NCBI RefSeq assembly: GCF_009696315.1
Contig: NZ_VUMG01000001.1
Span: 1-64,000 of the forward strand
DNA from: Cutibacterium porci
GTDB taxonomy: Bacteria > Actinomycetota > Actinomycetes > Propionibacteriales > Propionibacteriaceae
Reading direction: 5' to 3'
Length of the DNA stretch: 64,000 nucleotides
Shown here in pieces: positions 44,329 to 54,255 of the stretch. The first letter of the stretch is position 1; every line of letters starts with the position of its first letter. Below the pieces are notes generated by a model. It saw only the letters and a list, made by a program, of their open reading frames with translations, had not been told where the DNA came from and did no database searches. Both the position numbers and the translations under genes were made by a program.

Positions 44329-45102
44329 ATGACATTCACTCCTCGCATGGTGGCCCTCGATATCGACGGGACCCTCGTCGACCATCAAGGAGAACTTCCC
44401 GACACGATCCGTGAGGCGGTCGCCACGGTTAACGTTCCCGTCGTTTTGGCGACTGGGCGAGGGTTGTTTGGGGCAGTCCCCATCCACGAGGCACTCGGCC
44501 TACAGGGCGGACACGCGGTGGTATCCAACGGCGCCGTCACCGCATCAATGTCTCCCCTCACAGTTCAAAATGAGGTCACCTTCGACCCGCGGCCGATCAT
44601 CGACCACGTCATGGAGGTTTATCCTCAAGCGCTCATCGCCGTCGAAGAGGTTGGCGTTGGGTACCGGCTCAACCAGCTCTTTCCAGCCGGTGAACTGCAG
44701 GGTGAACTCCACATCGAAACGATTGACGAGTTGGCATCACGCCCTGCACCGCGAGTCATCATCCGTGACCCAAATGGTTACGCTGATTCGTTCAGTGATC
44801 TAGCGCGCAGCCTCGACCTACATAGTGTTTCCTATGTCATCGGGTGGTCGGCGTGGCTCGACATCACCCCGGAGGGCGTCACGAAGGCTTCCGCCCTTGA
44901 CGCGCTATGCCGCCTCAAGGGAGTCGATCCCAAGGACGTCCTGGCCATTGGCGACGGTAACAACGATGTTGAGATGCTGCAGTGGGCCGGGCGCGGGGTA
45001 GCCGTCGGGGATGCCCCTGACTCCGTCAAAGCCGTGGCTGACGACGTCGCGCCATGTTTTGCCGACGGTGGCACTGCGGTTGAGCTGAAACGCTGGTTCT
45101 GA
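44329..45102 (+). CDS. HAD-family phosphatase (Cof-type)
   Basis: A 257-residue HAD hydrolase with motif I LDIDGTLVD, motif II ATGRG, a type IIB cap (about 85-185), and motifs III/IV KASALDALCRLKG with GDGNNDVEMLQWAG. Cof-type enzymes dephosphorylate sugar phosphates, nucleotides or PLP; specificity cannot be read. It follows the WhiB gene after about 55 bp, so co-transcription is possible. Confidence 0.92.
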   Translation: MTFTPRMVALDIDGTLVDHQGELPDTIREAVATVNVPVVLATGRGLFGAVPIHEALGLQGGHAVVSNGAVTASMSPLTVQNEVTFDPRPIIDHVMEVYPQALIAVEEVGVGYRLNQLFPAGELQGELHIETIDELASRPAPRVIIRDPNGYADSFSDLARSLDLHSVSYVIGWSAWLDITPEGVTKASALDALCRLKGVDPKDVLAIGDGNNDVEMLQWAGRGVAVGDAPDSVKAVADDVAPCFADGGTAVELKRWF

Positions 45103-45105
45103 GGC

Positions 45106-45143
45106 CAGGTTGCCAGCACGGCGTCAGGTTGCCAGCACGGCGT
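45106..45143 (+). repeat. Tandem 19-bp duplication
   Basis: CAGGTTGCCAGCACGGCGT occurs twice head to tail (45106-45124, 45125-45143) between convergent genes; a third copy begins with CAG. Probably a slippage duplication. Confidence 0.88.
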
Positions 45144-46468
45144 CAGTCGATCCGACCAGCTCTCAGCACCCCCGGTTCGACGTGGCACTGCGCACCCAAG
45201 TCCATAGCGGCAATCCTCCCAGCTGACCGAGCCTCGAACAGCTTTGGCATCAGCATGGCAGCTAATGCCGTCGGCGAGATGGTGTTGACGTAGACCTTCG
45301 TCCCGCCTTCAAATCCGGCCAGGGTCGAGACCCTCAACTTGAGGATGATCCGCCATGGCACCGCCACCCCGGTACCCACTGGGCGGTAATGCCATTCCTC
45401 ATTGGCAGGCACATCATCGCCCACCGCCACGTGCGCGGCATGGAGGAGATCTGAGACGGCGTCAATACCATCGTCGCCAACCCGCCAGGGCTGATCGGCT
45501 CGACTCGTGGACCACACCTCCACCGACGGGTACCGGTGCCCGAACCCAACCGTCATGACGGCACCCTCATTGCGGGCCAACACCAAGCCATGCTTCACTG
45601 CGAAGTCGGGGCCCCACCGGTTGAAAATATCCGGATCAAGAACGGCCTTCGGCAGCACGGACTCGTTATCGGCACCGATCTCGTCAATGGCCACCAGCTG
45701 CTTATGCAAGTGGTCAAAGGAGGCCCCCGCTGCCTTGAGCCAGTTCTGGAAAACCACCACATACCGCACATGCTTGTTGTGGCGATGTAGCTGAGCCATC
45801 GAGTCGACGGTCAGCGCCATAAAGGCCCGATGCTCGTCAACCGTAAGGCTCGCCGATCCGGCAATGTCGGCGGTCGTCGTCCCCTCGTCGGTGTAGTGAC
45901 GGCGGGCGACGATGACGTCATGCCCACCAGCAAAAAACGCCGCCGACGCTTGTCTCAGTTCTTGAGGCCCAAGGTCCTCAGCGCGCTGGTCCGACCCCAC
46001 CGCCTTAAACTTCGCGTTGAGGACTGACCTCACATGGGCCTCCCCCGCCGGATGAGATAGGTATTCCTCCTGCCACTGCCGCGACACCCGAGGAAGGTCC
46101 ATCCCCCAATTGAGCTGCCAGTACTGCCACGACAGAATTTCGAAAAGGTTGGGGATGCGCCGAAATTCTGGAATGGTCGAGTCAAGTTGATCTGCCGGAA
46201 CACAACGAATGAGATCGTGACCGCGCACCAGGCCGCCTTCGCGTTTCACCAGCCGGGACTTCTCCGGCGGTGTCAGCACGTGGTTATCGGGGCAGAACGC
46301 GCAGGCGGCACGACGATCACGCTCAGTCAATTCCCGGGCGTGCTCGACCGGCTTACCCAATGGGCGCGCTCCCCGGCCCGGAACCGTCCACACTTTCGTC
46401 CCGGTGAACGGATTGACCTGCTTGATTGTGCCGTCGGGCAGCTCCCGGTAGTACAGGTCGTCGCTCAC
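45143..46468 (-). CDS. DUF4921 / galactose-1-phosphate uridylyltransferase-like protein
   Basis: The 441-residue protein has the actinobacterial DUF4921 layout, distantly related to GalT and the HIT fold. An N-terminal CAFCP zinc-type motif with a second histidine region, [14 protein letters not shown], and the HIT-like SFDHLHKQL (catalytic histidine triad remnant) are visible, then a C-terminal [21 protein letters not shown] nucleotidyl-transfer reaction on sugar phosphate is plausible but unproven. The GTG start overlaps the serS stop (GTGA), so it is translationally coupled to seryl-tRNA synthetase. Confidence 0.82.
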   Translation of the reverse strand: MSDDLYYRELPDGTIKQVNPFTGTKVWTVPGRGARPLGKPVEHARELTERDRRAACAFCPDNHVLTPPEKSRLVKREGGLVRGHDLIRCVPADQLDSTIPEFRRIPNLFEILSWQYWQLNWGMDLPRVSRQWQEEYLSHPAGEAHVRSVLNAKFKAVGSDQRAEDLGPQELRQASAAFFAGGHDVIVARRHYTDEGTTTADIAGSASLTVDEHRAFMALTVDSMAQLHRHNKHVRYVVVFQNWLKAAGASFDHLHKQLVAIDEIGADNESVLPKAVLDPDIFNRWGPDFAVKHGLVLARNEGAVMTVGFGHRYPSVEVWSTSRADQPWRVGDDGIDAVSDLLHAAHVAVGDDVPANEEWHYRPVGTGVAVPWRIILKLRVSTLAGFEGGTKVYVNTISPTALAAMLMPKLFEARSAGRIAAMDLGAQCHVEPGVLRAGRID

Positions 46469-47739
46469 TTCACCGGCTCAATGATCTCGCGACCACCGAG
46501 GTAAGGACGCAGGGCCTCCGGCACCCGCACCGAACCGTCGGCCTGCTGGTGATTCTCCAGCAACATGATGATGATGCGTGTCATCGCGCACAAGGTGCCA
46601 TTGAGGGTAGCCAAAGGTTCGACTCCGTCAGGCCCCCGGTGGCGGATGGACAATCGACGCGCCTGGAAGGTCGTGCAATTCGACGTCGAGGTGATTTCGC
46701 GATAACGATTTTGGGTCGGCAACCAACCGTAGCAATCGTATTTGCGAGCAGCCGACAGGCCCAGATCACCGGAGGCGACGTCAAGCACCTGGAACGGGAT
46801 GTCTAGCGCGGTAATGAAGTCTTTTTCAAAACTGAGCAGCTTCTCATGCCAGGTCTCGGCCTCCTGCGGCAGGCAGTAAACAAACATTTCGACTTTGTCG
46901 AACCAGTGGACCCGGAAGATTCCTCGGGTGTCCTTGCCATAGGAGCCTGCCTCACGTCGATAACACGGCGAGAAAGCGACGTAACGCTTGGGGAGCTCAG
47001 CGTCGTCGAGGATCTCGTCGGAGTGGAAGGCTGCCAAAGCCACTTCGGAGGTTCCAACCAGGTATTGATCATCCTTGGGCAGGTAGTAGACGTCGTCAGC
47101 AGCTTGGCCGAGAAAACCGGTACCCTCCATGGCCGACGGCTTCACCAGGGCTGGCGGGATCATTGGGGTGAATCCCCACTGGGCTGCTTTGGACATCGCG
47201 AGGTTGAGCAGGGCGAATTCCAACTGAGCGCCAACACCGGTGAGGACGTAGAACCGGGAGCCAGAAATCTTCGTGCCCCGCTCCATATCAATAGCGCCGA
47301 GAGCTTCACCAATTTCAAGGTGATCCTTGGGCTTGAATCCTTCAGCGGCGAAATCACGCGGAGTTCCGATGGTCTCCTTGATGACGCCTTCGTCCTCGCC
47401 GCCTGCGGGGACCCCGTCGATGACGATATTGCCCAAAGTCTTGGCAAGCTCGACAAACTTGGCGTCAGCCTCGTCTGCAGCCTTCTTGAGGTCAGCAACG
47501 TCACCGGAGATGGTCTTCGTCCGCGCCAGCAGCTCCGCCTTCTCGTCACCAGATGCCTTGGCAATCCGCTTGCCGAGTCCCTTCTGTTCTGCGCGCAAAT
47601 GCTCGTGAGCAGCAATGGCTTCACGACGAGCCTCATCTGCGGCGACGACGTCGTCCACGACCGAGGGATCCTCGCCGCGGGCGATCTGGGAACGACGAAC
47701 GGCATCCGGATCCGTTCGCAGGAGCTTGGGATCGATCAT
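46465..47739 (-). CDS. serS: Seryl-tRNA synthetase
   Basis: The 424-residue class II synthetase has an N-terminal coiled-coil arm (about 30-105: [20 protein letters not shown]) that grips the long variable arm of tRNA-Ser. The catalytic core carries [20 protein letters not shown], motif 2 [20 protein letters not shown], and motif 3 near [20 protein letters not shown]. Three tRNA-Ser genes lie in this window. First gene of a two-gene operon with DUF4921. Confidence 0.97.
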   Translation of the reverse strand: MIDPKLLRTDPDAVRRSQIARGEDPSVVDDVVAADEARREAIAAHEHLRAEQKGLGKRIAKASGDEKAELLARTKTISGDVADLKKAADEADAKFVELAKTLGNIVIDGVPAGGEDEGVIKETIGTPRDFAAEGFKPKDHLEIGEALGAIDMERGTKISGSRFYVLTGVGAQLEFALLNLAMSKAAQWGFTPMIPPALVKPSAMEGTGFLGQAADDVYYLPKDDQYLVGTSEVALAAFHSDEILDDAELPKRYVAFSPCYRREAGSYGKDTRGIFRVHWFDKVEMFVYCLPQEAETWHEKLLSFEKDFITALDIPFQVLDVASGDLGLSAARKYDCYGWLPTQNRYREITSTSNCTTFQARRLSIRHRGPDGVEPLATLNGTLCAMTRIIIMLLENHQQADGSVRVPEALRPYLGGREIIEPVK

Positions 47740-47773
47740 GAAACTGATCCTACCGGGCTAGATGCACACATGG

Positions 47774-47807
47774 GTGAGGCCCAGGTTGCAGACAGCCTGG
47801 GCCTCAC
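47774..47807 (-). terminator. Terminator between PRC-barrel gene and serS
   Basis: A perfect 12-bp stem (GTGAGGCCCAGG/CCTGGGCCTCAC) with a 10-nt loop lies just past the stop of the PRC-barrel gene on the minus strand. Confidence 0.85.
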
Positions 47808-47821
47808 TCGTCGTCAAGGCA

Positions 47822-48673
47822 TCACTTGGTGCGCTTGGCGTTATCGATGTCGATCTGCTCCTTGGCAACCTTGTCGGATACGGTCTCGGTGTCCTGCACG
47901 GCTTCTTTGTTAATTCTGATCTTCTCGACGCCGACGGTCTCCTTGTTGACGACTGGACGCTCTTCATGAGTCACGATGTCGTGGGTACCCTCGGACAGTT
48001 TGACGTCATCAGCGGCAACCTTCTCATCAAGAGGAACACGCTCGACGTGAATCTCCTCACGCTCAACCGGAACCTCAACGGTCTCGGTGTCGTGGACGAT
48101 GTGCTTGTGGATACGCACGCGACCAGTCTCGACGCGCTCCTTGCCTACATTGAGGCGCTCCTCGTGACGGACGACGGAGCCGTCCCCAGCAACTGGAGAC
48201 TTGTGGTCGGTGCCGTGATCCTTGGTGTCAGAGACCGTCTTGTTGTCGGCAACCTGATTGCCCCCAGCTCCACCAGCGGCGACTCGACCACCCTGGTTGA
48301 CGTTCTTGTCTGTGGTCTCAGTCTTACCGGTGGTCTTGCCCGAAGCGAAGGCGTCGGAGTAGTAGCGGTAGAGCTCCTCGGTTTCATCTTCAGACAGGTG
48401 ACCGTCGGGGTCAACGTTCGGGGCGTCCTTCACCTTGTCCTTGGTGTAGATAGTGCGGATCTGGCCACCCGAGGTTTCCAGGCCCTTGAAGGGGACAAAG
48501 GTCTCATTGCGTCCGAATAGGCCGGTCTTGACGGTCACCCAGGCCGGCTGACCTGATGCATCATCGAGGTAAACCTGACCGATCTCGCCAATTTTGTTAC
48601 CGGACTGGTCAACAACCGTGCGGTCGTAAAGAGCGTCGATCGTGGCGTTTGTAGGCGTCTTGTCAGTCGACAT
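47822..48673 (-). CDS. PRC-barrel and DUF2382 (YsnF/AvaK-type) stress protein
   Basis: The start at 48673 (MSTDKTPTNATIDALYDR) follows GAAGGGA. The 283-residue hydrophilic protein has a PRC-barrel (about 10-85: TVVDQSGNKIGEIGQVYLDD, TGLFGRNETFVPF) and a Gly/Asn/Lys-rich linker. The full DUF2382 domain (about 160-275) is made of repeating HEERLNV / VEVPVEREEIHVERVP / HEERPVVNKETV units. Similar proteins are induced by stress and desiccation. Paralogue of 12359-13189 with a more complete C-terminal domain. Confidence 0.88.
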   Translation of the reverse strand: MSTDKTPTNATIDALYDRTVVDQSGNKIGEIGQVYLDDASGQPAWVTVKTGLFGRNETFVPFKGLETSGGQIRTIYTKDKVKDAPNVDPDGHLSEDETEELYRYYSDAFASGKTTGKTETTDKNVNQGGRVAAGGAGGNQVADNKTVSDTKDHGTDHKSPVAGDGSVVRHEERLNVGKERVETGRVRIHKHIVHDTETVEVPVEREEIHVERVPLDEKVAADDVKLSEGTHDIVTHEERPVVNKETVGVEKIRINKEAVQDTETVSDKVAKEQIDIDNAKRTK

Positions 48674-48820
48674 TCTTGTTTCCCTTCGTTGAGATTTCCA
48701 CCAATCTCGTCGGGTAACCGAACGAGATCGGCTGATGTCTTCGACGATACGGGACAAAGGACCACATGCAAATCGGCCAGAGAGCAGGATTTCCGTTAAT
48801 ATTTAAAACCCTTGTTTCTA

Positions 48821-48836
48821 TACCATGCCTATGGTA
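48821..48836. promoter_or_regulatory. Inverted repeat upstream of PRC-barrel gene
   Basis: TACCAT-GCCT-ATGGTA, a perfect 6-bp inverted repeat in an AT-rich stretch (TTAATATTTAAAAC just before it), about 150 bp upstream of the PRC-barrel start and downstream of pheA. It could bind a dimeric repressor. Confidence 0.4.
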
Positions 48837-48870
48837 AGGTGCGCTCATTATCGCAGTGGCGAAGGTGGTG

Positions 48871-49797
48871 TCATTTTCCGGTAACCCGCGCAAACCATTC
48901 CTCCGCCGCGGCGTAGTCCTCGTCACGGAAGCCACAGCCGACACCACAACCTTCTGACGGCGATGAGCCCGTTATGAAGCCGTTTGGATAGGACCCGAGA
49001 AAGATCACCTTACGGCTGATCCGATACAACCCTTTGAGTGCGGCAGCCATCCTCGCATCCTCAATATGGCCGATGGCGTCAATAGAGAAGCAGTACTCAC
49101 CCAGACGATCCTTCGTCGGGCGAGATTCAATTCTCGACAAATTAATTTTGCGGAAAGAGAACTGCTGCAAGATTTCCAGCAACGCACCGGGATGGTCATT
49201 CGGAGGAACGACGACAACAGTAGTTCGATCATCGCCAGTTCGCGCCATCATCTGACCGTTTCTTGCAACAAGGATGAATCGCGTCACGGCGTCGGGATTA
49301 TCGGCAATTCCCTGTGCTACAGCTGTGAGTCCGTACATTGTTCCGGCAACCTCTGCACATACCGCGGCATCAAATCGAGACCGCGGGTCGGAGACCTCCT
49401 TAGCGGCCGCAGCCGTTGAACCACCCTGGGTGATCTCGGCATGGGGCGAAAGGTTGGCAGCCAACCACTCCCGGCACTGATTCGCGGCATGAGGATGGGT
49501 CAAGACGTGGCGAATTGACGACAAGCTCGTTCCCGGACGCACATAAACGTTGAACTGCACCGGAATGACGACTTCACGGACGATCTGCAACCCACCAAGC
49601 ACCGCGAGGGTATCGAGGGTGGCACTCACTCCGCCTTCCACTGAGTTCTCGATGGGAACCAGTGACGCCTCAACGTCGCCGTCAACGACCCCCTGGAGAG
49701 CACCTCCCACTGTCGCGTAAGGGCGAGCGTCATCGTAGTCGAGAGTTTTGAGAGCCTGATGGGTGAAGGTACCCGCAGGGCCGAAGTATCCATACAC
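48871..49797 (-). CDS. pheA: Prephenate dehydratase
   Basis: The 308-residue protein converts prephenate to phenylpyruvate for phenylalanine. The periplasmic-binding-like catalytic half (about 1-180) has YFGPAGTFTHQA, VPIENSVEGGV and the TRF-type motif DAVTRFILV. The ACT regulatory domain (about 200-275) has PGALLEILQQFSFRKINLSR and ESRPT, where phenylalanine binds. A GTG start is used. Confidence 0.95.
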   Translation of the reverse strand: MYGYFGPAGTFTHQALKTLDYDDARPYATVGGALQGVVDGDVEASLVPIENSVEGGVSATLDTLAVLGGLQIVREVVIPVQFNVYVRPGTSLSSIRHVLTHPHAANQCREWLAANLSPHAEITQGGSTAAAAKEVSDPRSRFDAAVCAEVAGTMYGLTAVAQGIADNPDAVTRFILVARNGQMMARTGDDRTTVVVVPPNDHPGALLEILQQFSFRKINLSRIESRPTKDRLGEYCFSIDAIGHIEDARMAAALKGLYRISRKVIFLGSYPNGFITGSSPSEGCGVGCGFRDEDYAAAEEWFARVTGK

Positions 49798-49841
49798 GTC
49801 GCCAGACTATCCGCGAGGTCGCAAATGTGATCGCGACTCCG

Positions 49842-50573
49842 TTAAGCGGGCATTTTTCGCACCCGATCGAGAAGGCAGACACCATTCCACGCCGGATCAT
49901 CTGGACTCGTCCATTGCGGAGCGGGGCGCTCAAGCGCATCAGAGAGAAGGGCGAGGTACTCACCACGGTCGACCTCAGTAACACCGAGGCTGGCCAAATG
50001 CGGGGTGCTCCATTGAACATCAAGGAGCCCACCGCTGAGTTCGCAGACCAGCCTCATCAGAGCCGTCTTGGAGGCATCGCGGCCATACTCTGGATCATGA
50101 AACATCGACTCGCCACTGAAGAATCCCCCAACATTGACGCCGTAGAGGCCTCCTACGAGGCGGCCTTGCGTGTCCCACGTCTCGACTGAATGGGCCCATC
50201 CGCGATCATGAAGGTATTTGTAGGCGTCCATGACCCGGTCGTCGATCCAGCCGTAAGGGCGAGTTGGGTCCGCACACCGCGCGATGACCTCATCAAACGC
50301 GCGGTCGATGGTCGTCGTGTGATGTTTAGTCGTTTTGCGCAAGCTGCGGGCGACCTTGAGGTGGCCGGGCAACAGGATGCCACGGCGCATAGGAGACCAC
50401 CATGCCGTCGCACCATGAAATTCCCGAGGCACCTCGTTGTCGGTAATGGGCATGGGGAAGACGCCTTCGTGAAGGGCCGCCAACACTAAGTGAGGACTAA
50501 ACACTCCCGTAATCGCGATGAGATCATCGTCAGGCCACTGATCCGGGTCTCCGAAAAGTTCTGGCACCGTCAC
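49842..50573 (-). CDS. aat: Leucyl/phenylalanyl-tRNA-protein transferase
   Basis: The GTG at 50573 has an AGGAGG site and gives 243 residues, the normal family length; the longer frame upstream is not conserved. The protein transfers Leu or Phe from tRNA to N-terminal Arg/Lys of proteins, marking them for ClpS/ClpAP (N-end rule). Conserved blocks are ALHEGVFPMP, WWSPMRRGIL, and YGVNVGGFFSGESMFH. It is close to pheA on the same strand (44-bp gap). Confidence 0.94.
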   Translation of the reverse strand: MTVPELFGDPDQWPDDDLIAITGVFSPHLVLAALHEGVFPMPITDNEVPREFHGATAWWSPMRRGILLPGHLKVARSLRKTTKHHTTTIDRAFDEVIARCADPTRPYGWIDDRVMDAYKYLHDRGWAHSVETWDTQGRLVGGLYGVNVGGFFSGESMFHDPEYGRDASKTALMRLVCELSGGLLDVQWSTPHLASLGVTEVDRGEYLALLSDALERPAPQWTSPDDPAWNGVCLLDRVRKMPA

Positions 50574-50961
50574 TGACTTGGCCTCCTGAGAGTTCGCTGC
50601 CGGTCTATTGTCCACCCGGCGGTAACGAGACTTCCCCGCGCTCCGCCTGGACGGGCATCGTTCTGCTACTCGGCGGTATTCATCCCGGCCAGGCATTCGC
50701 GTGCCCCGCCATCGGCTTGACATTTTTCTCGCACCGCACGACCTGATGGGGCCCTACTGCCGGTACGAGCGTAACGGTCCAGATGCTGTCGGCCGTCTCG
50801 GTGGCCACATCGAGGGAACGGGTGATCGTCGTCGCGCTTCGACGGCTGAGACAGCGACCCAACCGTCGCCGCAATCACACAACGAGCCAGTCTGGGCTCC
50901 GAGCTGGTCCCGGCTCCGCTCCCTCCGTGCGGCGCCACACGCGCCGCAGAGCACAGGGCCG

Positions 50962-51069
50962 CCGCCGTTCACTGGCCGGTCCCACAGCACAGTGCACTGG
51001 CCTTGTCAGGCGCGCCCTTATCACGATTGACAACCGCCGTTCACTGGCCGGTCCCACAGCACAGTGCAC
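50962..51069 (+). repeat. Pair of 36-bp direct repeats, 72-bp period
   Basis: The 36-bp unit starting CCGCCGTTCACTGGCCGGTC occurs at 50962-50997 and 51034-51069 without mismatch. The unit contains a short self-complementary stretch (CACTG ... CAGTG), so each copy could form a small hairpin. The 36-bp interval between copies is unrelated. Confidence 0.9.
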
Positions 51070-51222
51070 ATTTTTGTCACGCAAGCACGGTCACGAGCAC
51101 CACGGTGCTTTGTCCCCCGGTGAGCTGACAATTTCGTTCGGTGACTGTGAAGTCAAATGAGTAGGCGATGGCCTCAGGGAATCACATCGGCCGAAATTAC
51201 ATCTATGTGAGTTGTCCCCAGT

Positions 51223-51244
51223 TGGTGGATAACCCTGTGGATAA
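51223..51244. promoter_or_regulatory. Two DnaA-box-like sites
   Basis: GGTGGATAA (51224-51232, one mismatch) and TGTGGATAA (51236-51244, perfect reverse complement of TTATCCACA) in the same orientation, 12 bp apart. They may be binding sites for DnaA outside the main origin; no dnaA or dnaN gene is near. Confidence 0.5.
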
Positions 51245-51733
51245 CTCATGGAGGCACCTAGCAGAAACAGCCAGGTACCCAGCGCTCAGCGGAGATCTCC
51301 CCCTAGCTGTTTCGTCAATGCTGCAGCATGGCGCCACACCCAAATACTCGGCCCCACACGGACCTGGGGGGAAACATCATCTTGTTGGTGGGGGTACCCG
51401 TGTCCGGCACGGTCCGCTATGACATTTCGATCGACTTCGAGCGGTATGTCACCCGTTGTCACCGACCAGGCCACAATCGTCGCAACAGGCCCTCGCGACG
51501 CTGCCACCACCCGACAACCCCGCACCCAACAACCCCACACCCGTTCATGGAGAGGCCGCCATGGTTCGTCGCCACATCGGACGATGACGTGGGTTAGCCC
51601 AAGACCGTGCTCAAGTGCCAGTCCATCGGTTCGCTGATCATGGCACCGACAGTTTGCGCGCCCATCAATCGCTCAATGAAAGTCGAGAAAACACGTGCCT
51701 GAGCATCCCTGGCACCGAGCTAATAGCGCTAGA

Positions 51734-52588
51734 TCAGGCAGTGACGACGTTAGTCAAAATCAAGCCCATCATAATGATCCCTACCGCCACGCGGTACCAA
51801 ATGAACCCGGTGAACTTATTCGACGAGACAAACTTCAGCAGCCACGCGATAGAGACATACGCAACGACGAGGGAGACCACAGTCGCTATGATCGTCGGCC
51901 CCCAACCGATTGCGGCAGCACCACCTGAGGCGGTGGAAATGTCACCAGCGGCGGAGACGGTCTCGTACAGCCCGGCCGCAACCAGCGCTGGAATGCCCAT
52001 GAAGAATGAGAGTCGAGTGGCCGTGGCACGGTCAAACTTGCGGAACAGGCCAGCAGAAATCGTCGCACCCGATCGGGAGATGCCGGGGAAGAGCGGGGCT
52101 AGGGCCTGGAAACATCCAATGACGACGGCATCAACGACGCCAACATCCTTCATACCCCTGTTGAGACCCGACTGACGATCCCCTAGCCACATCACACCGC
52201 TCCAGAGGATAAGGGCAATGGCGACTACCCACAGAGAGCTCAACGTGTTTTCAATGGCGTCTTTGAACACCAACCCCACGACACCCACTGGAATCGAGCC
52301 CAGGATAATTCCCCAACCGAGGGTGTAGTCCGGATCATCACGGTCGTCCTTGTGGATCAGCCCTTTACACCATGCAACGACAATGCGCACGATGTCGGAC
52401 CAGAAATAAATGATCGCAGCAATGATCGCGCCGACCTGGATGATCGCGGTGAAGGCAGTGATCCCGGCACCTTGGATGTCGTATCCCAGTAGCTTCTCAA
52501 CAATGCGCAGGTGACCAGTGCTGGAGACAGGCAAGAATTCGGTGATGCCCTCGACTATGCCGAGGATGACGGCGTGCAGCCAGTTCAC
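51734..52588 (-). CDS. uppP: Undecaprenyl-diphosphatase
   Basis: The 284-residue integral membrane enzyme (BacA family, about 8 segments) recycles undecaprenyl pyrophosphate to the monophosphate carrier for peptidoglycan and wall polymers. Both active-site motifs are intact: EGITEFLPVSSTGH near the N-terminus and PGISRSGATI in the middle. A GTG start is used. It supplies carrier for the flippase and LCP ligase encoded in this window. Confidence 0.96.
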   Translation of the reverse strand: MNWLHAVILGIVEGITEFLPVSSTGHLRIVEKLLGYDIQGAGITAFTAIIQVGAIIAAIIYFWSDIVRIVVAWCKGLIHKDDRDDPDYTLGWGIILGSIPVGVVGLVFKDAIENTLSSLWVVAIALILWSGVMWLGDRQSGLNRGMKDVGVVDAVVIGCFQALAPLFPGISRSGATISAGLFRKFDRATATRLSFFMGIPALVAAGLYETVSAAGDISTASGGAAAIGWGPTIIATVVSLVVAYVSIAWLLKFVSSNKFTGFIWYRVAVGIIMMGLILTNVVTA

Positions 52589-53003
52589 GGATGGAAACCT
52601 CTCGATTGGGAGCCAAGCGGATGCGAGGGTCAGCGCATCCGGGCCCCAACATTAGATGCTGGCAACGACAACTTCCGCGTCGTGGCCTCACATTCGTGAC
52701 TGCGGTAGGGTCTAGGTTCCTCCAGCTACGACCGCGGTCGTTATTCCCGCCGCGGGCTCACCGCAGACCACAGGTCCGCGATGCGTTCCCTCAGAGGTAC
52801 TCCACGGACCCAAATTCGGTGTGTGAGCAACCCGGACCGCCGTCTGCACTGAGTTCACTTCGACCGGCACTCACGCTAACGGTCGACTCTTCGCTGCCAG
52901 TAGCCCCGAGGTTGAGTGTTGAAAAATGTCGCCTCCGAGAGCCCGACATCATTGTCGTGCCTCACACCTCTGCGAGGCGATATTTTTCGCACTCACACGC
53001 CGC
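52589..53003. other. Intergenic region between uppP and ferritin
   Basis: No gene recognised on either strand in 415 bp. A hairpin-like GCCTC...GAGGC sequence at about 52955-52980 may terminate the ferritin transcript. Confidence 0.4.
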
Positions 53004-53498
53004 TCACTCCTGGCTGCGGCCCCCGAGTTCGGCATCGAGAGCACTCAGACCTGCGACGTCGGCACCCTGGATGCGCGCAATAATCCCCCCGACAGTGGAC
53101 TCCTCCTCGTCTTGTTCCTTGAGGAACCAGTCCACAAGCGCAATGGACTCCTCGTCTCCGGCAGCGACACACGTCTGCTTGAGGTCGTTGATCGCTGCGG
53201 TGACCTTTTTCTCGTGGGCCAAGGACGCGTGAAAAATATCCAAGGGGGAAAGACCCACCCCTACCTGGGGCGACTCAATGGCCTCAATCTGGGGACGACC
53301 GCCGCGCTCAAGGACATGGTCGGCGAACTTGTGCGCATGGGTAATTTCCTCATCAGCTTGCGCCCGCATCCACGCAGCAATGCCCGGATAGCCCTGGTTA
53401 GCGGCCTCGAAGGAAAGCTGACGGTACGTGAGATCGGCAATGAACTCGAGCGTGACCTGGTGGCTGAATGCCGCCGCGATATCGTCTGGAATATCCAT
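53004..53498 (-). CDS. Ferritin
   Basis: The 164-residue four-helix-bundle iron-storage protein. Di-iron ferroxidase ligands are visible: E in the first helix (VTLEFIADLTYR), the E-x2-H pair in ADEEITHAHKF, and E/Q residues in the later helices (VDWFLKEQDEEE). It stores iron as ferric mineral and limits oxidative damage. It is monocistronic; no iron-box was recognised upstream. Confidence 0.95.
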   Translation of the reverse strand: MDIPDDIAAAFSHQVTLEFIADLTYRQLSFEAANQGYPGIAAWMRAQADEEITHAHKFADHVLERGGRPQIEAIESPQVGVGLSPLDIFHASLAHEKKVTAAINDLKQTCVAAGDEESIALVDWFLKEQDEEESTVGGIIARIQGADVAGLSALDAELGGRSQE

Positions 53499-53538
53499 GT
53501 CAGTATTTTACGGTCGACCGCCGATTTTCGCCGCCGAA

Positions 53539-54177
53539 TCAGGGGAACAGGCGGTACGTGTAGCCGTCACCCACCCGCCATACTGAGACCCCGGCCACCC
53601 CAACGTCCAGAGGCACCACACCAGCGAGAATTCTGACAGCTCGGCCCTGTAATTCCGGCAGAACTTGGTACCCCATTGTGACGTGCGGGTTCCACCATCG
53701 AGGCCCGTAATAGTTGAACGCAATAACTCCAGCCGCAGCCAACCGACGGTGCAGCAACTCGTGGGGCCGCTGGAGGGACTCCGGCAGACACTGTGACGCG
53801 CGAAAATTACCGGCAGGGGCAGTGGCGGTGCACAATTCGGCCCCTCCCCCTTGTGTGGCGTCAGAAATTGTCACGGGATCATTGGGCGTAGGGTTGTGAG
53901 GGCATAACGCAACGACGCCGTCAGAATTGGGAAGGCGGCATGACGTCGTGAGAAGAATCTTGGCGGGCCATCCAGCATCAACGAGATGGGAATCAACACC
54001 CTCCATGGTCGAAACAGCCGCGATCGTGATGTGGGCTGGCTGGTGCAACACAGGTACGCCAGCCGCCATGAGCCGACTACGGATACCTTGTAGGGTCTCT
54101 TGCGCTTTGTCGTCAAGGGTAAGGGACAAGGTGTGGGTGAACACCACGCCGGGCTGCCAGTCGATGCCGTCTGTCAC
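53539..54177 (-). CDS. 2H phosphoesterase / 2'-5' RNA ligase-like protein
   Basis: The 212-residue protein has the two H-x-T/S motifs of the 2H superfamily, HITIA (about residue 48) and HVTMGY (about residue 167). These enzymes act on cyclic phosphodiesters of RNA or nucleotides. Overall length and hydrophobic pattern suit a stand-alone cytoplasmic enzyme; the substrate is unknown. GTG start. Confidence 0.8.
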   Translation of the reverse strand: MTDGIDWQPGVVFTHTLSLTLDDKAQETLQGIRSRLMAAGVPVLHQPAHITIAAVSTMEGVDSHLVDAGWPAKILLTTSCRLPNSDGVVALCPHNPTPNDPVTISDATQGGGAELCTATAPAGNFRASQCLPESLQRPHELLHRRLAAAGVIAFNYYGPRWWNPHVTMGYQVLPELQGRAVRILAGVVPLDVGVAGVSVWRVGDGYTYRLFP

Positions 54178-54255
54178 AACTTACCCCCAAACGTGTTACG
54201 GTTTTGTGAATTTTGTCACTACAACCTCTCAACATAGGGCATAGTTCCAACCACG

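Larger units (their letters stand above)
50574..51733. other. 1.16-kb gene-poor region between aat and uppP
   Basis: No gene is recognised with confidence. A minus-strand frame at 50680-50874 (TITRSLDVATETADSIWTVT segment) has coding-like composition for 50 codons but no family match. The region holds a long direct repeat pair (50962-51069) and DnaA-box-like sites (51223-51244). The remainder to 51733 shows no feature I can support. Confidence 0.4.

Noticed and set aside
51180-51260. Chromosomal origin (oriC)
   Set aside because: Only two DnaA-box-like sites, and no dnaA, dnaN or rpmH nearby.
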